DNA of 64,000 nt from Brachycybe producta (Eukaryota > Arthropoda > Diplopoda > Playtdesmida > Andrognathidae), in the NCBI GenBank assembly GCA_036925085.1, contig JAUPFP010000004.1:7033829-7097828 (forward strand), written 5' to 3'. This document shows, piece by piece, positions 9,721 through 21,345 of this stretch. The stretch's first letter is position 1; every line of letters starts with the position of its first letter. Made by a program: the position numbers and the translations under genes. Below the pieces are notes generated by a model that saw nothing but the letters and a program-made list of their open reading frames with translations, was not told where the DNA came from and did no database searches.

Positions 9721-10213
9721 GTGGGTGAGGTCGCGCATTCCAAGAACCCTTTTTTTGCCGGATGGCACCCCGTGGTGCCTGAAATTGCCCTGTTGACAAA
9801 AGTATCAAATTTGGCGAAAGTTCCTGCAGAATTCTCACAAATTTTACTTTCACTTTTAATTATTTTTTGGAAAAAACAGTTTTCTAAATTTGGAAACTTT
9901 AAACTAAGATTTAAAGTTTCTCATGATCGGTGACAATTGATAATTCCACAGCTGATTCTCTGGAATTATTCAAATAGTTCATAGAAGTTGATTCCAAAAA
10001 AGGGAATAGTTTGAGACTAGGGTCCACTATTGGTCAGTTTTACCTGTGGGTGAGCTCTGGTTGGCACTGGCCTCTCCCAAGGGCCACTAGAATAAAAGTA
10101 CATGCCCAGGACAGGCTCGTGGTACATGAAAATAGTTTGTAAGTACTCAAACACTTTTTCAATCGTGTAATGAAATTTGTACTTACAAGTTCCTAAATTC
10201 CAAGACAAACTCT
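9721..10213. other. Mixed-sequence DNA, nothing recognised
   Basis: There is a CACACGTGTGGGTG word at 9714 and a GC-richer patch at 10020-10130. I see no protein-like frame, TIR or RNA. Confidence 0.35.
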
Positions 10214-10760
10214 AATTATTGGTCTTTTTTCCAAGCGTTATACGACAATGGAATGCTCTTCCTAAACAGGCTATTAATGATGTCATTAATGAATTGTTGG
10301 TTTAAATTTTCATGAACTGCGTTTATATTTTTTTTTATTTTACTCGCTTTTTTTTAACTTCATAATTTGTTTGCTCGGTTGTCCACTGAAACTTTCTGAA
10401 ATATTTGAAAATAATTCACACTGCAAGGGATTGAAACCCATGACCAACCTTACCACGGGCTGAGACACTAACCACTACACCAACAAGACAAGAACAGATT
10501 ATATTTTTTTTTACGTTTTAAGTTTTTATAAAAGCGAGTATCACAAAAAACATGTTTTTTGTTTAATTTTCTTGTTTATACATGCAGTGTATTTGCACTG
10601 CAGGTTATTTTTTGCAATTATTTTATAATCAACAATGGATCAAGCTTGCAGCACTTGGATCATAATATCCCTCTGCCATAGGCCAACTGGCTGCTTGCAG
10701 AGTTTTTCTTGTAATTGTAAACTGTAATTACTGGTATTTTTATTAGTTTGTAATAGTAAA
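10214..10760 (+). mobile_element. LINE 3' fragment, split by a TIR element
   Basis: At 10217-10260 the translation gives YWSFFPS.IRQWNALP, the C-terminal end of CR1-like ORF2. The 3' untranslated tail continues at 10542-10760 with CCCTCTGCCATAGGCCAACT and GGCTGCTTGCAGAG. Similar tails occur at 22150 and 28140. The segment 10340-10541 is an insertion. Confidence 0.7.
10340..10541. mobile_element. TIR element containing a tRNA-like module, intact copy
   Basis: The ends are TACTCGCTTTTTTTTAA and, inverted, TATAAAAGCGAGTA. Inside, on the minus strand, box A-like TAGTGGTTAGTG (10466-10477) and box B-like GGTTTCAATCC (10428-10438) are spaced as in a tRNA. It inserts into a LINE 3' UTR, because the paralogue at 27985 lacks it. 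It is either a SINE captured by a MITE or a SINE with chance inverted ends. Confidence 0.65.
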
Positions 10761-10958
10761 ATATGTACTGGTCTATACGCTGGATGCGTTTTAGAATGAA
10801 CACCATGTATTTTGCTCACTAAATATATATATATTGTGAGAACCCATACAGAGAAATGTTTAAAAGGCAAAAATGATACCGACTATTTTCTGCATATGAA
10901 ATGAGCACAGAAAAGATCACAAACACCAAAGTTCCCTTTTTTAAATATATAAACATGT

Positions 10959-11012
<54 letters not shown>

Positions 11013-12025
11013 CCTATTTATATGTATATACGAGCATATATTATAATGGTATCATCACACAACATAAAAAACACCCAACCACCCAACACAACACAACTTT
11101 CAAAATTGACATCTCCATATAAATGTATCATATGTGAGCTGCCACAAAAAAAAACACGCTTTAAGCTCATTTAGTGGAGCAACTAAGCCTGTTTAGGCGA
11201 TCGAAACATGCTTTTTGAGTTAAGTATGTAAACTCCATCCCCACGCCACCCAAATACACCTCAAATATAATATATCCATTCGAATATATAATCATTTCAA
11301 AAACTTTTAAAAAAGAGGAATTTTTTTGTAAAAAAAAAAAGAACCCAATTTTATTTGATAAAGAAGAGAAAAAAAAACCCTCCTCCTCATCTTCACCATG
11401 TGAAAATGCAAAGATGTTGAATGCTTAAGAAATCCTTTTTCTTCCATTGAGATCTCTACATTTAATACTCTTTTGTATCCGTGTTTAGGAGTGCGTCGTG
11501 TACATGTACACTATATATTTTTTCTCCCCCACCCCCTCCCCTGTTGAGGGACTCCCTTTCAAAAGATTATGAAATTTGAGCATGAAAACAAGCAATCTCT
11601 CTCTCTGCTTTTAGCTCAATAGAAAAGATGTTTTCACGATCACGAACTTTACATTCCTACTCTTATAAGTATAATCGAATTAAAAAAAGACCTTTAAAAT
11701 AGTCATTGCCAACATAATGAGCCTGGAAAATACAACTTGGAATAGCCTAAAAGGCCCTAAATGCATGCCAGCACTCAAAAGTAGCTGTTGATGCAAAACA
11801 TAGAACCATCTAGTCATTTTTAGATATCATTTTTAAAAATAAAATTCCAAAATTTGTTTAAAAAAATTCGCCTGCAATTGCAGGTAAATGCCAAACATAA
11901 AATAGTTTTTATTCTTCCAATTAGAGCTTTGTTCGTGATAGGAATGTATCACTAATAAAAGGTTAAGCTAAAGAAATATAACGCAACATGTTCACATTAA
12001 AACAATACCTTTGTATTGTACTTAC
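10761..12025. other. AT-rich DNA with (TA)n
   Basis: (TA)n lies at 10969-11010. No gene or matched repeat is seen. Confidence 0.45.
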
Positions 12026-12033
12026 CTTTAAAG

Positions 12034-13391
12034 CAGCGGTCGCCAACCAGTGGTCCGTGGACCACTGGTGGTGAGCGAGAAATTTTTGGTGGTCCGCAGA
12101 AAAATCTGGACAATATTTGCATTTTTTTTTTTGTTTTATTAATAAATAAATAAATTCTTATATTCTGAATGACAATTTTCGCCTTTCTATTGTACTATAT
12201 TCACGAAATGTACTAAAGTCTAATACAGTTCTCGTAAAATACGGCACGCGAGAGCTACATTTCATTCAGTTTCCCCCAGCACACCCTTCTCCCCTAAGCT
12301 TCAATTATTTTTGTAATAATTAAACTAACTTTAAGAGCCTAGATACATCGTTTAGTTCAAAATTTCTCCGAATGTAGGCGCTGCGATCGTTGTTGATTGA
12401 AAAACGGTTTTTTAACGTTTTTTCTCCCGGTTCGAAGTCACATAATAATTAATAGAAAAATAATTTCGCGTGCTAATCTTATAAAAAGGAAACATTGTGA
12501 AGCCAATAGATTAATGCACGTGATAAATTTTGTGTGATTGTTCTAAGTCGTTTTAATGGGAGTTCTTCAAATGTTTGGGTGACGGTTTTTTGCTCCTATG
12601 GGAATTAACATGGAGTTAAAAAAACGTAAGATTTTAAATGTTATTTAAAAATAGAAAGCCCTTTTAAAATTTAGAAAAAGGATTAAACCTGAGGACAATA
12701 AACACGTGTAAGTACGTGCTCATTTTTCTGATTGCTCTAAATCATTTTTAATCAGAGTTCTCTTAACTTTTGTTGGACGGTGTTTTAGTCCTATGGGACT
12801 TAACATGGAGTTAAAAACGTACGATTTTAAACGCTATTAAAAAATAGAAGGACCTTTTCAAAATTTATAAAAAGGAAACATCGTGAAGCCAATACATGAA
12901 TGTATGTGCTAATTATTTTGTTGTTGTTCTAAATCAGTTTTAACGATAGCTTTTCAAATGTTTGTGGGACGGTTTTGGGGTCAATGGGATTTAACATGGG
13001 GTTAAAAAAACGAACGACTTTGAACGTTGTTTAAAAATAGAAAGACCTTTTCAAAATTTATATAAATCGAGCACATGAAGAACAATACTTTTTATTGCAT
13101 TTTGCGCTTTACTGTATTTTAATTGAGCGATTGTGAGGCGATTTCTTGCAGTTTTAGTAACACCCTATAGTAACACTCATTTGCCTCGTTGTCGTCTGCT
13201 CAAAACAAGAAGATGGCGGTGTATCTAGGCTCTTAATAATTTTGTTACAATTAAACAACCTTTAAAGATTCTATATTAATACAATGGAAGTTCTCTGAAC
13301 ATTATTTGACAAAAAATTCATATTAGTGGTCGGCGGGATTTAAAATTTTGAATTTAGTGGTCCGTGAAGTCTGAGAGGTTGGCGACCGCTG
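12034..13391. mobile_element. Non-autonomous hAT element, 1.36 kb
   Basis: The TIR is CAGCGGTCGCCAACCAGTGG at the left and GAGGTTGGCGACCGCTG at the right. The flanks CTTTAAAG (12026-12033) and CTTTAAAA (13392-13399) form an 8-bp duplication with one mismatch. Subterminal GGTCCGTGG/GGTGGTCCGC words repeat at both ends. There is no transposase. A shorter relative without the internal repeats lies at 53020-53476. Confidence 0.9.
12485..13070. repeat. ~190-bp tandem repeat, three units, inside the hAT
   Basis: Units begin near 12485, 12676 and 12862 with AAAAAGGAAACATTGTGAAG-like words. Each then has a TTCTAAATC-type word, TTAACATGGAGTTAAAAA and AAAATAGAAAGACCTTTT. Spacing is about 191, 186 and 204 bp. 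The units are clearly diverged from one another. Confidence 0.8.
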
Positions 13392-13779
13392 CTTTAAAAC
13401 ATATATTGCTTATAAACTAATGTAAAATGTTCCAGATCTACTTGCTTCTCACTAGAGTTGGCATATCCTGATTGTCATCATTTGTCCTTCTAGAAGTTGT
13501 AAAGAGTTTAATAGGCTACATAACAAAATTACTTCAAGAAAATAATTTGTCATCAAATTTCAATTTAAAAAATCTAAACTAAGTGCCTTTTTTAAACTGC
13601 TATAAAGTGTTTATTTTCTAATACATTGCCATGCAGAAACTTTTAGCATAATCTTCTACCATTCTAGTTTTGAAAACAATTTAAATTGTTTCATAATGTT
13701 GTGTCTATAAAAAAAAGTTTCACTTGGTGTTTTCGCATCCAATTTTTACAAAAAAAACCAATACATTAGCATATAAGCC

Positions 13780-13945
13780 ACCTTTAATGAACTTTCAGCT
13801 GGATTCAGATTCATCTGACAAGCAATAGCGCTGAATCAAATATGACAAACTTAGTTGACACAACATTTTATCTTCAGCTACAAAATGTTCATTTTCAGCA
13901 ATCTAGACTACAAAATCTGCTCTTCAGGTCATAATCTTAATGATT
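13780..13945. repeat. Fragment of a TTCAGCT-rich element
   Basis: GACACAACATTTTATCTTCA, GCTACAAAATG, TTTTCAGC matches the right part of the element at 50016-50487 (about 50425-50470). Confidence 0.55.
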
Positions 13946-14178
13946 TTTAGGTCAAAGCTAGTACTAAACGCATCAACATTTAGCCTAAATGAAACTTCTA
14001 TCAAAAATTTTCTGACATTTTTTACACATATTATTGAAATGATGAATCAGTGAACACATGACAGAAACATTACTTGTCTCTGTCATCTTGTATTATCTTT
14101 ATAACATTTTTTTTTCTTGAAGTTTTTTCTTAAGTTTCTTGCAAAAACAGAGGCTGTGGAAAATTATATTTAAAGAAC

Positions 14179-14853
14179 CTATTACACTAGCAACTTCTGA
14201 TGCAATTCAAATTGCAATGCAATCTGTGATGTGACTTGCAACTAGAACTTTGTAATAAACTTCTATATCACACTATGCAACCTAGTTGCCAATCAAGTTT
14301 TCAAAACTTTGTTTATGTCAAGGAGCCGACATTCGGGTGAATCTCATACAGTATCGGAAGCCATTTTACTTTTACTTCGCGTTTTACTGAATTTTAAAAT
14401 TTCAATTCTATTCTGGATGTCCAGTAAAAAACGCAGTTAAAAAGTAAAATGACTTTCCATCCACACAATCTGCTGTGAATCTTAGTGAAAATCGTGTATG
14501 ATTTTCTTCAATGTCTGCCACCTTTGGTTTGTGTCCATATTGTGATCAACTAACAGGAAAGTTCCTAAACTGGTAGTCATGAAACCGGGAATTCGTTCCA
14601 TGTTACATATGTCATTTCCGGCAAACGGCCTGATTGATTGTTGGTCAGAAAGATTACTTGAAAAGTCTCTCAAAGTTGAACATGTGCAACTCAATGAGAC
14701 TGAGTTTGACACTAGTTAAAAGGAAAATGTTATCAAGTTGCATGTCATACCACACTATAAACGAGGGAGTTGCATGTCATATCACACTATAAACAAGGGA
14801 GTTGCATGTCACATTGCACGTTTCATTGCATCAAAAGTTGCTAGTGTAATAGC
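14179..14853. mobile_element. TIR element, copy 1
   Basis: The ends are CTATTACACTAGCAACTT and the inverse AAGTTGCTAGTGTAATAG. Subterminal AGTTGCATGTCA, TATCACACTATAAAC is repeated three times at 14733-14810. There is no coding. Homology with 34211-35207 extends about 230 bp beyond the right TIR to about 15085 (ATCACTATAATAATATAATT), so a larger unit was copied. Confidence 0.75.
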
Positions 14854-15084
14854 AGCTTAAGACAAAAAAAAGTAGACATGGTGGCCACCTTGTACCATTT
14901 GGCCATTATTTATTTTGCGTTTGTTCTAGACACAGACACCATTCTAAACGTAAAACTTAATAATTGGCCAATGATGAGGCTTAATTTACCACTTGACAAG
15001 AATCACTATAATAATATAATTTTGTTTTGTGATTTTTTTTTTAATGCAGTAAGAGTAAATTAATATTACACAAGTCCTTTAATA

Positions 15085-15601
15085 TAAAAGAACAATTTCG
15101 CTCTAATTTTCTGTGAGTCAATAAATGGGTGAGAACGATTTTTATTGAAGAAAATTGCCGCGCTTCCTTTTATTGTGTTTGTGCTTAAACGTTTATAGAC
15201 GACCAAAGTTAAGCAATTTAAATTTGGAAGTAGATAACTTGGTCATGATTTCCAATTTGAATGACTATAGAAGAGATCTTAAAGAGCTCAACAAAAGACC
15301 TTTTGCATTGAACCATGGTAAATAAAAATGTTGGCTAACAAAAGGAAAACAATTCCCGTCGTTCGGCTTTAATACATTCAAACCATATAACTTGGCAATG
15401 AGATGATGCCGTTAAAAAGAAAATGAAACATCAAAATGCCCCTGGAAACCTTTCATCATCTTAAGATTGTATACATATACTGACTATGTCTATTATTTTT
15501 AGAGCGCAAAAGGCCACACAAGGCAACACTGACAAGTGTGAAAGAAACACATAAACATAACACACATATTGCAGAAACAAGAGAATACAATATACACCGA
15601 A

Positions 15602-15633
<32 letters not shown>

Positions 15634-15810
15634 TGTGTGTGTGATCAAATGGAAAGTTCCTAAAATGACAACACTGTCGAGAAACCATGACAAGTTACCT
15701 TGATGTTTATTGTGCCTAGCCTGTGGGGGTGTCATTACAGAATGATAATAAGACTGTCATACGACAGAAAAATTATCATCTCTAGGGCTCATAACCTTTT
15801 CAGAAGTTAC
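15085..15810. other. AT-rich DNA with a (TG)n microsatellite
   Basis: (TG)n lies at 15602-15644. No gene is seen. Confidence 0.5.
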
Positions 15811-16443
15811 CAGTGTTCGGGAGTATTATTAAATACATGTATTTAAAATACTATTTTAAAACAATTTGACCTAAAGGGTCTTTTTACCTTAAACCATGTT
15901 ACCTACATGGACATTTGCCATAAACCATTTGACTTAAAGAGACATTTGCCCTAAACTCATGTCACCTAAATGGGCATTTCAAATTAAAACCATTTGACCT
16001 AAAAAGACATTTGACCTAAAAAAAACATTTGCCTAAAATAGTAAAATAATTTTAGTAGTTACCCCACTAGTTTTAAATACTTCTTTTGTATTTAGTGTTT
16101 ATATCTGAAATACATATAGTAAATAATATTTTTGTATTGTGAAATCTTTTTATTAATAGAATTTTTGGTATTTTAATTACTACAAAAATACTATTTAAAA
16201 AAATGTTACTTTCATAATATTATTTTTTTTAATTTGGCAAAACTTCGACAAAGATAATTTGCATGCCTTCCTTACATTGAAGAAAAACGTTAGACATCCA
16301 ACTATTGCACCAGTTTCCAAGTTTCAAGGTTCTCTTCATTATGTTGAATGTAACTATCTTTACCTTCAAGAAGGACAAATGCTTCCAAAGGTTATTTCTC
16401 TTCAAGACATATCAGATGAAGTAAATATTTTAATATATTTTTA
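15811..16443 (+). mobile_element. hAT copy 2, truncated by a Helitron
   Basis: The left tip is CAGTGTTCGGGAGTATT. From 16238 to 16430 it encodes the same transposase C-terminal stretch as 3131-3431 (words such as TTGGCAAAACTTCGACAAAG and TTGAAGAAAAACG), but degraded. An insertion sits at 15861-16070. The right end was lost at the Helitron chimera beginning near 16444. Confidence 0.75.
15861..16070 (+). mobile_element. Short insertion with a Helitron-like tail and 7-bp duplication
   Basis: 210 bp of degenerate CATTTGACCTAAA units ends in GTTACCCCACTAG, the last 13 nt of the main Helitron family, but without its hairpin. It is flanked by TTTTAAA on both sides (15854-15860 and 16071-16077). The uninterrupted paralogue at 3450-3582 shows that the insertion is real. 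Confidence 0.65.
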
Positions 16444-17125
16444 TATATATATATATATATATAGCCCCGTCTGTGTGTGTGAGACCTAATGCTGTACAAA
16501 CAAGGACAAAAACCTTGAAGCACGTCGGTAATTATATAAATTTAAATGAATAAATGAACCGCTTTTTTTCTCAAGGTCAACTATATGTTACACACTCCTC
16601 ATTTAAGAACCCCAAGATATTAAATTAGAGAGGGGGGAAAAGGTTGGAATGTGTAGAATGGGGGGATAGAGAGAAACGTGAAGGGGGAAAAGTGGGAGGG
16701 GTGACTGAATTTGAAATGAAAGGAGTAAAAAAGAAACAAACGACGCGCATGAGCACACTAGAGAAAATGAAAAACTCATTTTATTTTTTTCAACTATAAA
16801 AAAGAGGAGTGGATAATAGTAGCAAAATTAAACTACAGTTTATCACAGGCCAGCATTAGAATTTCTTTTGCTCAGCCCTTTTATGAACATCATCAATTTC
16901 TAATTGTGCACGCATGTGCATTGTTTGTTCCTTTTTTTACTCCTTTCATTTCAATTTCAGTCAACCCCTCCCACTTTTTCCCCTCCACGTTTCTTTCTCC
17001 CCTTTCTACACTTTCCAACCTTTTCCCCTCTCCAATTTATATAAATTCCGATGTGCTTTAAGGTTTTTGTCCTTGTTTGTACAGCGTTAATCACACACAC
17101 AGACCTGACTTAATACATATATATA
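16444..17125. mobile_element. Fold-back chimera of two Helitron copies
   Basis: From 16464 a plus-oriented copy runs from its 5' end (CCCGTCTGTGTGTG) through AAGCACGTCGG, AAGGTCAACTATATG and the start of the MITE (about 16850-16905). At about 16907 it switches to an inverted copy running outward to the 5' end (CACACAGACCTG at 17094-17105). Both outer ends are 5' ends. Neither hairpin nor CTAG is present. Confidence 0.75.
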
Positions 17126-17135
17126 ATTTTATTGC

Positions 17136-18085
17136 TTTATATGCAGATTAAAGGAGGGAAAAAAATAGAAAGATAGAAAGAAAGAAAGAAAAAGTGATAG
17201 AAAGAGAGAAAGAGTGATAGAAAGAGAAAGACAGAGAAAGCTAGAGAAAGAGAGTGAAGGGAGAAAGTGAGAGGAAGAGAGATGGAGAGAAAGAGGGAGA
17301 GAGAGGGAGAGAAAGAGAAAAAGCCAGAGGAAAAGAAAGAGAAAAATACAGAGGAAGAGAGAGGGAGAAAAAGAGAGCGGGAGAGAGAAGAAAGAGAGAG
17401 AGAGAGAGAAAAAGGAGAGAAGAAAAAAGACAGAGGAAGAGAGAGGGAGAGAGGGAGAAAAAGAGAGAGGGAGAGAGAAGAAACAGAGAGAAAAAGGAAA
17501 GAAGAAAGACAGAAAGAGTGAGAGAGGAGAGAGAGATGGAGAGGGAGAGAAGAAAAAGGAGGGAGAGAGAGAAGAGAAAGAAAGACAAACAAAAGGAGAG
17601 ACAGAGGGATCGAGAAGAAAAAAGAAAGAGAGAAATAGAAAGAAAGAGAGAGAAAGAGAAAGAGAAGAAAGAAAGACAAAGAGAGAGAGAGAGAGAGAGA
17701 AAGAGAAAGTGATAGAGAGAGAAAGAGAAAGAGTGATAGAAAGAGAAAGAGAGAGAGAAAGAGAGAAAGTTTGAGAAAGAGAGAGAAGGGAGAAAGTGAG
17801 AGGAAGACAGAGGAAGAGAGAGAGAGAGAGAAGAAAGACAGAGAGGGAGAGAGAAGAGAGAGAGAGAGAGAAAGACAGAGGAAGAGAGAAAGATAGAGAA
17901 AGACAGAGGAAGAGAGAGAGAGAAGAAAGACAGAGAGGGAGAGAGAGGGAGAGAGATGAAAGAAAGACAGGCAAAAGGAGAGACAGACGGATCGAGAAGA
18001 AAAAGAGAGAAAGAAGAGAGAAAGAGAACGATAGGGAAAGAAAAGAAAAAAAAAAAGACACAGAGAGAGAAAGAGAGAGGAAAAA
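17136..18085. repeat. ~950-bp purine (GA-rich) tract
   Basis: The plus strand is almost entirely A and G. It is not a simple dinucleotide run: the words ...AGGAGAGACAG, GGATCGAGAAGAAAA recur at about 17594 and 17977, and GGGAGAAAGTGAGAGGAAG recurs at about 17260 and 17790, indicating longer internal duplications. The open frames on both strands are compositional artefacts. Confidence 0.9.
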
Positions 18086-18452
18086 GTAAAAATCAAAAGT
18101 TGTGTTCGACAAGACAACGAAGCCAATGAAATAATAATATTATGTACACGTTTGGTAGTTCACCTAGTACTGACACTTGAGAAACACATACCAATCATAC
18201 CATACATTTGGTCACATACTGACGACACACAAAAGCATCGTTATATTTTCACAATGCAAAAAGAGAACTGATGTGAATGATATCTGATAATGTATGTTAT
18301 TTAGAGGTGTGTGTATTTTTTTTGTTCAGATACAACAAACTCTCTGAAAGTTTCTCACTCTTAATGTCATCATTGTTCCCTACGTATATAGAATTACATT
18401 AGATTGGGCCCTGGGAAACAATACACTTCCATTCTCGCTCTTTCTTTCTGTA

Positions 18453-18523
<71 letters not shown>

Positions 18524-19255
18524 AAAGATGACAATATAGAACATGTAATTGCTTAAAGATAAAGGGCTTTTTATCTCCCTAAAGATGAAATCACCATGGA
18601 TTCTATAACAACGCCAATTTTTCTTCTTCTGCTTGGTTCTAATGAATAGATAGAAAAAGAGAGAGAAGTCGAGAAGTTGACGCTGATATCGAAATTCACG
18701 CATGGTTAAAGAAGAAATCATAGAGAGAAATTAAGAACAGAAACCCTCCTTTTTCTACAAAGAACAACAACCTGAAGAAAGAAAGAAAATGAAACAAAAA
18801 AAAATCTCAAAGATACACATGTTTAATAAGCTTGCAACACTAATAAGGCATAAATATAATAGGAAGTTCAATGTTTTCTTTCATTAGAAAGACACTTGAC
18901 TGCCCTTGCAGGAGGAAATGAGGAAGTCCTCATCACTTGATGTTTGGCGTTTTTTTATTCTTTCTAAACTTTTGACAAGGTGACAAAACAAAGGCGATAG
19001 AAACCGTCATCTGACATTAGAAAACAGAAGAGCAACTTGCCACTTTTGTTAACCACTCTCTGTGTTTAGAAATTAAAAGAGTTCTTCTCAAACTATGCCA
19101 AGATGAGCCACAAAATAGAATTTCAAAGCACTTGAATAACCATCAAGTGGCAAAAGCAAAAAAAAAAAAAACATTTAAAAAAAAATTGCTTTTAACTTTT
19201 ATTCGAAACTAGAAGAGTGAAAGAAATGCATGAATGAAAATAAATCATGTTGCTT
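18086..19255. other. AT-rich DNA with a (TC)n microsatellite
   Basis: (TC)n lies at 18456-18520. No gene or matched element is seen. Confidence 0.45.
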
Positions 19256-19690
19256 TGTGGAACACTCTGTATTTCGTATTCCCTTCACTACCATAGCCTT
19301 GGGGGTCCCTCATAAACCCCAAGTGCCGCATTTCCGCCCCTTCCTTTACCATCTAGGACCTCAAAGTATAAGCCAAATCTTGGTTCTGGTATTTGCGGAT
19401 GGATACTCATAAAGGCATAATCCCTTGGGCATGGGTGCACCTGTGTAAGTGCATACAGGCCCTTGGTATAAAGGTTCATGTCTCGATTGATTCGGGGTCC
19501 ATTCTCTGATATCGAAATACAGTATGAAATAACTCATTCAATGGTCCAATGGCTAAGCAACGCCACAGTCGTAACTCTTCTCTGTTTGATGTACATGTAC
19601 ATGTATCTTCGATGATTGTGTGCATTAAATACGTAACCCAACAAGCTGCATTAGTCTTGCCTGTTATCATTCATTCTCTTCTCGCCAATT
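19256..19690 (+). mobile_element. Solo LTR (relative of the 54482 LTR family)
   Basis: It starts TGTGGAACACTCTGTATTTC, near the TGTAACACCCTGTATTTC of the copy at 22722. It then has ATAGCCTTGGGGGTC, an imperfect palindrome GGGCATGGGTGCACC...CATACAGGCCC (about 19427-19463) and TATAAA at 19467. It aligns along its length with the reverse complement of 22298-22722. The 3' boundary is uncertain, and no internal retroelement sequence adjoins it. Confidence 0.65.
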
Positions 19691-19946
19691 GCAATCACAG
19701 GAAATACCAAAGGGAATGACACCGGCGCCAATTGGAATCAGGCCTATATAACACTCTCAGTGTAAGGCAGTATCCGCTCCAAACTAAGTGGATCTAGACC
19801 TGAGTCCCGTACCAGGTGCTCTTCACTGTTACACTTGTAAAGACTTTCCTTTTTTTCTCTCGAAATTCAAGAAGTGGATTGGTTACTATGAACAGCTGAT
19901 TTTCGAACTCTAAATTATTTTGTTTTTCAGGAACACAATTAAAACA

Positions 19947-20196
19947 GAAACTAGAAAATGTTTTAAGGAACTAGAAAGGTTGCCGAGTCACTAAAGGGTC
20001 AGTTTATAAGTCAATATCTTTCAAAAATGTTTCAAAATACACTTTTTAGAGAAAAATACCAACTACTAAGCGTCGCCTGGTTAAAGTTGGGTCAATTTAA
20101 AACTCACCTAAAAGATTCTTTTAAAAGATATTAACATGAAAATACCATTAAGTGACTGAACTCCCTTTCTAGTTTCTAAAACACATTCTAGTTTCC
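19947..20196. mobile_element. MITE with ~48-bp TIRs
   Basis: The left end is GAAACTAGAAAATGTTTTAA, then GAACTAGAAAGG and AGTCACT. The right end shows the same order inverted (AGTGACT, CCTTTCTAGTTTCTAAAACA). The superfamily is unknown. Confidence 0.6.
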
Positions 20197-20199
20197 CCT

Positions 20200-21340
20200 T
20201 TGTTTTGCATCCGAAATACAAAATATAAAAGTTCAAAGAGTTGTTTGCACTTTAAAATCACCTTAAATGGTCTTAAAATGCCTCGAGTTGCCTCGAGGCA
20301 CTTGCCTGACTCAAAAGTTCCCAAAAAAAAAAGCTTCAAAAACTACAAAGATTCAATGTTTTTTTCCTTCAAAATTAGTAAAAGAAATTCACAAAAACAG
20401 TTTTCTCAAGAAATGTCCTGGTAATATGTGGCCATTAAAATGTTGTTCCCTAATGAGGCATTTTTTTTTCTTTAAAAGAAAAGTAATCACTTTTAGCATA
20501 AATGGTTTTCCAAAAATTAAATGAATTGAATTTTAAGTGAAATAACTTAATGCTCTGTCTAACAATAAGTGCAAATTTGCCAGTTGGCTATACGATGGGC
20601 CCAATAAGGTCCAAGGGCCACAGTTTGAATACCCTCTAAAATAATAGACAAAGTCTGTCTACCAAAAATAAAAAAAATGGTTCTTTCGCTCTCACCTTCT
20701 CAATTCTGTTCTTATTATCCCTAATTAGCATAACAATGTGCATTGATTTGCAATCGCAGCCTCTGCAACAATATTCATCTTGGCCTTTTGCTCGCGACAG
20801 GATCATAATTACCTCATAAATTACTCATTTGCATACGTTGGCAGCTAGCTTTACCATACAATATAACCAGTATGTACGCTCATATATATATATATAGCAT
20901 TTTTGATATGGCACTTCATCGTCTCTTTTCCGTTTGTCTCTAAAAACATGATGGCACACAAGGGACGATTATAATCAATATTAAGTCCAGAAACCGTCTG
21001 CCTTTTAATAAAGATGGGTTCTACTACACAATTGTCATCATCATGATTTACCCCTTCTGATAAATTAATATATGATGCAAACAATGGTCAAAATTACTTT
21101 CAATACAACTGTGGACACTTTAAAAATATTTCTATTCTAGGTCTGAGCTAAAAATGAAAAATGAGCTAGACATAAAATTAAAATCAATAGATTTTAGAAC
21201 ATCGCCAGTTGTTCATTGGGCTACATTAGTTAAAGGGGTAAATCTCTGTTCAAGATTGGTATTTATGAAGAAGAAGAAAAAATTCTAAAAATGGGTCACA
21301 TAGGTTTTGGCTAACATAAAAAAGAGGGTAAAAAACCATG
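20200..21340. other. AT-rich DNA, nothing recognised
   Basis: I see no gene, RNA or matched repeat. Confidence 0.4.
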
Positions 21341-21345
21341 ATATA

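Noticed and set aside
9604-10490. Functional tRNA genes
   Set aside because: Only box A/B-like motifs and a T-arm are seen; acceptor stem and cloverleaf do not close, and the module is repeated within a mobile element.
17129-18126. Long open frames of 327-329 codons on the minus strand and shorter ones on the plus strand
   Set aside because: They are Ser/Leu/Phe or Arg/Glu/Lys runs forced by the GA-rich microsatellite; no folded-protein composition.
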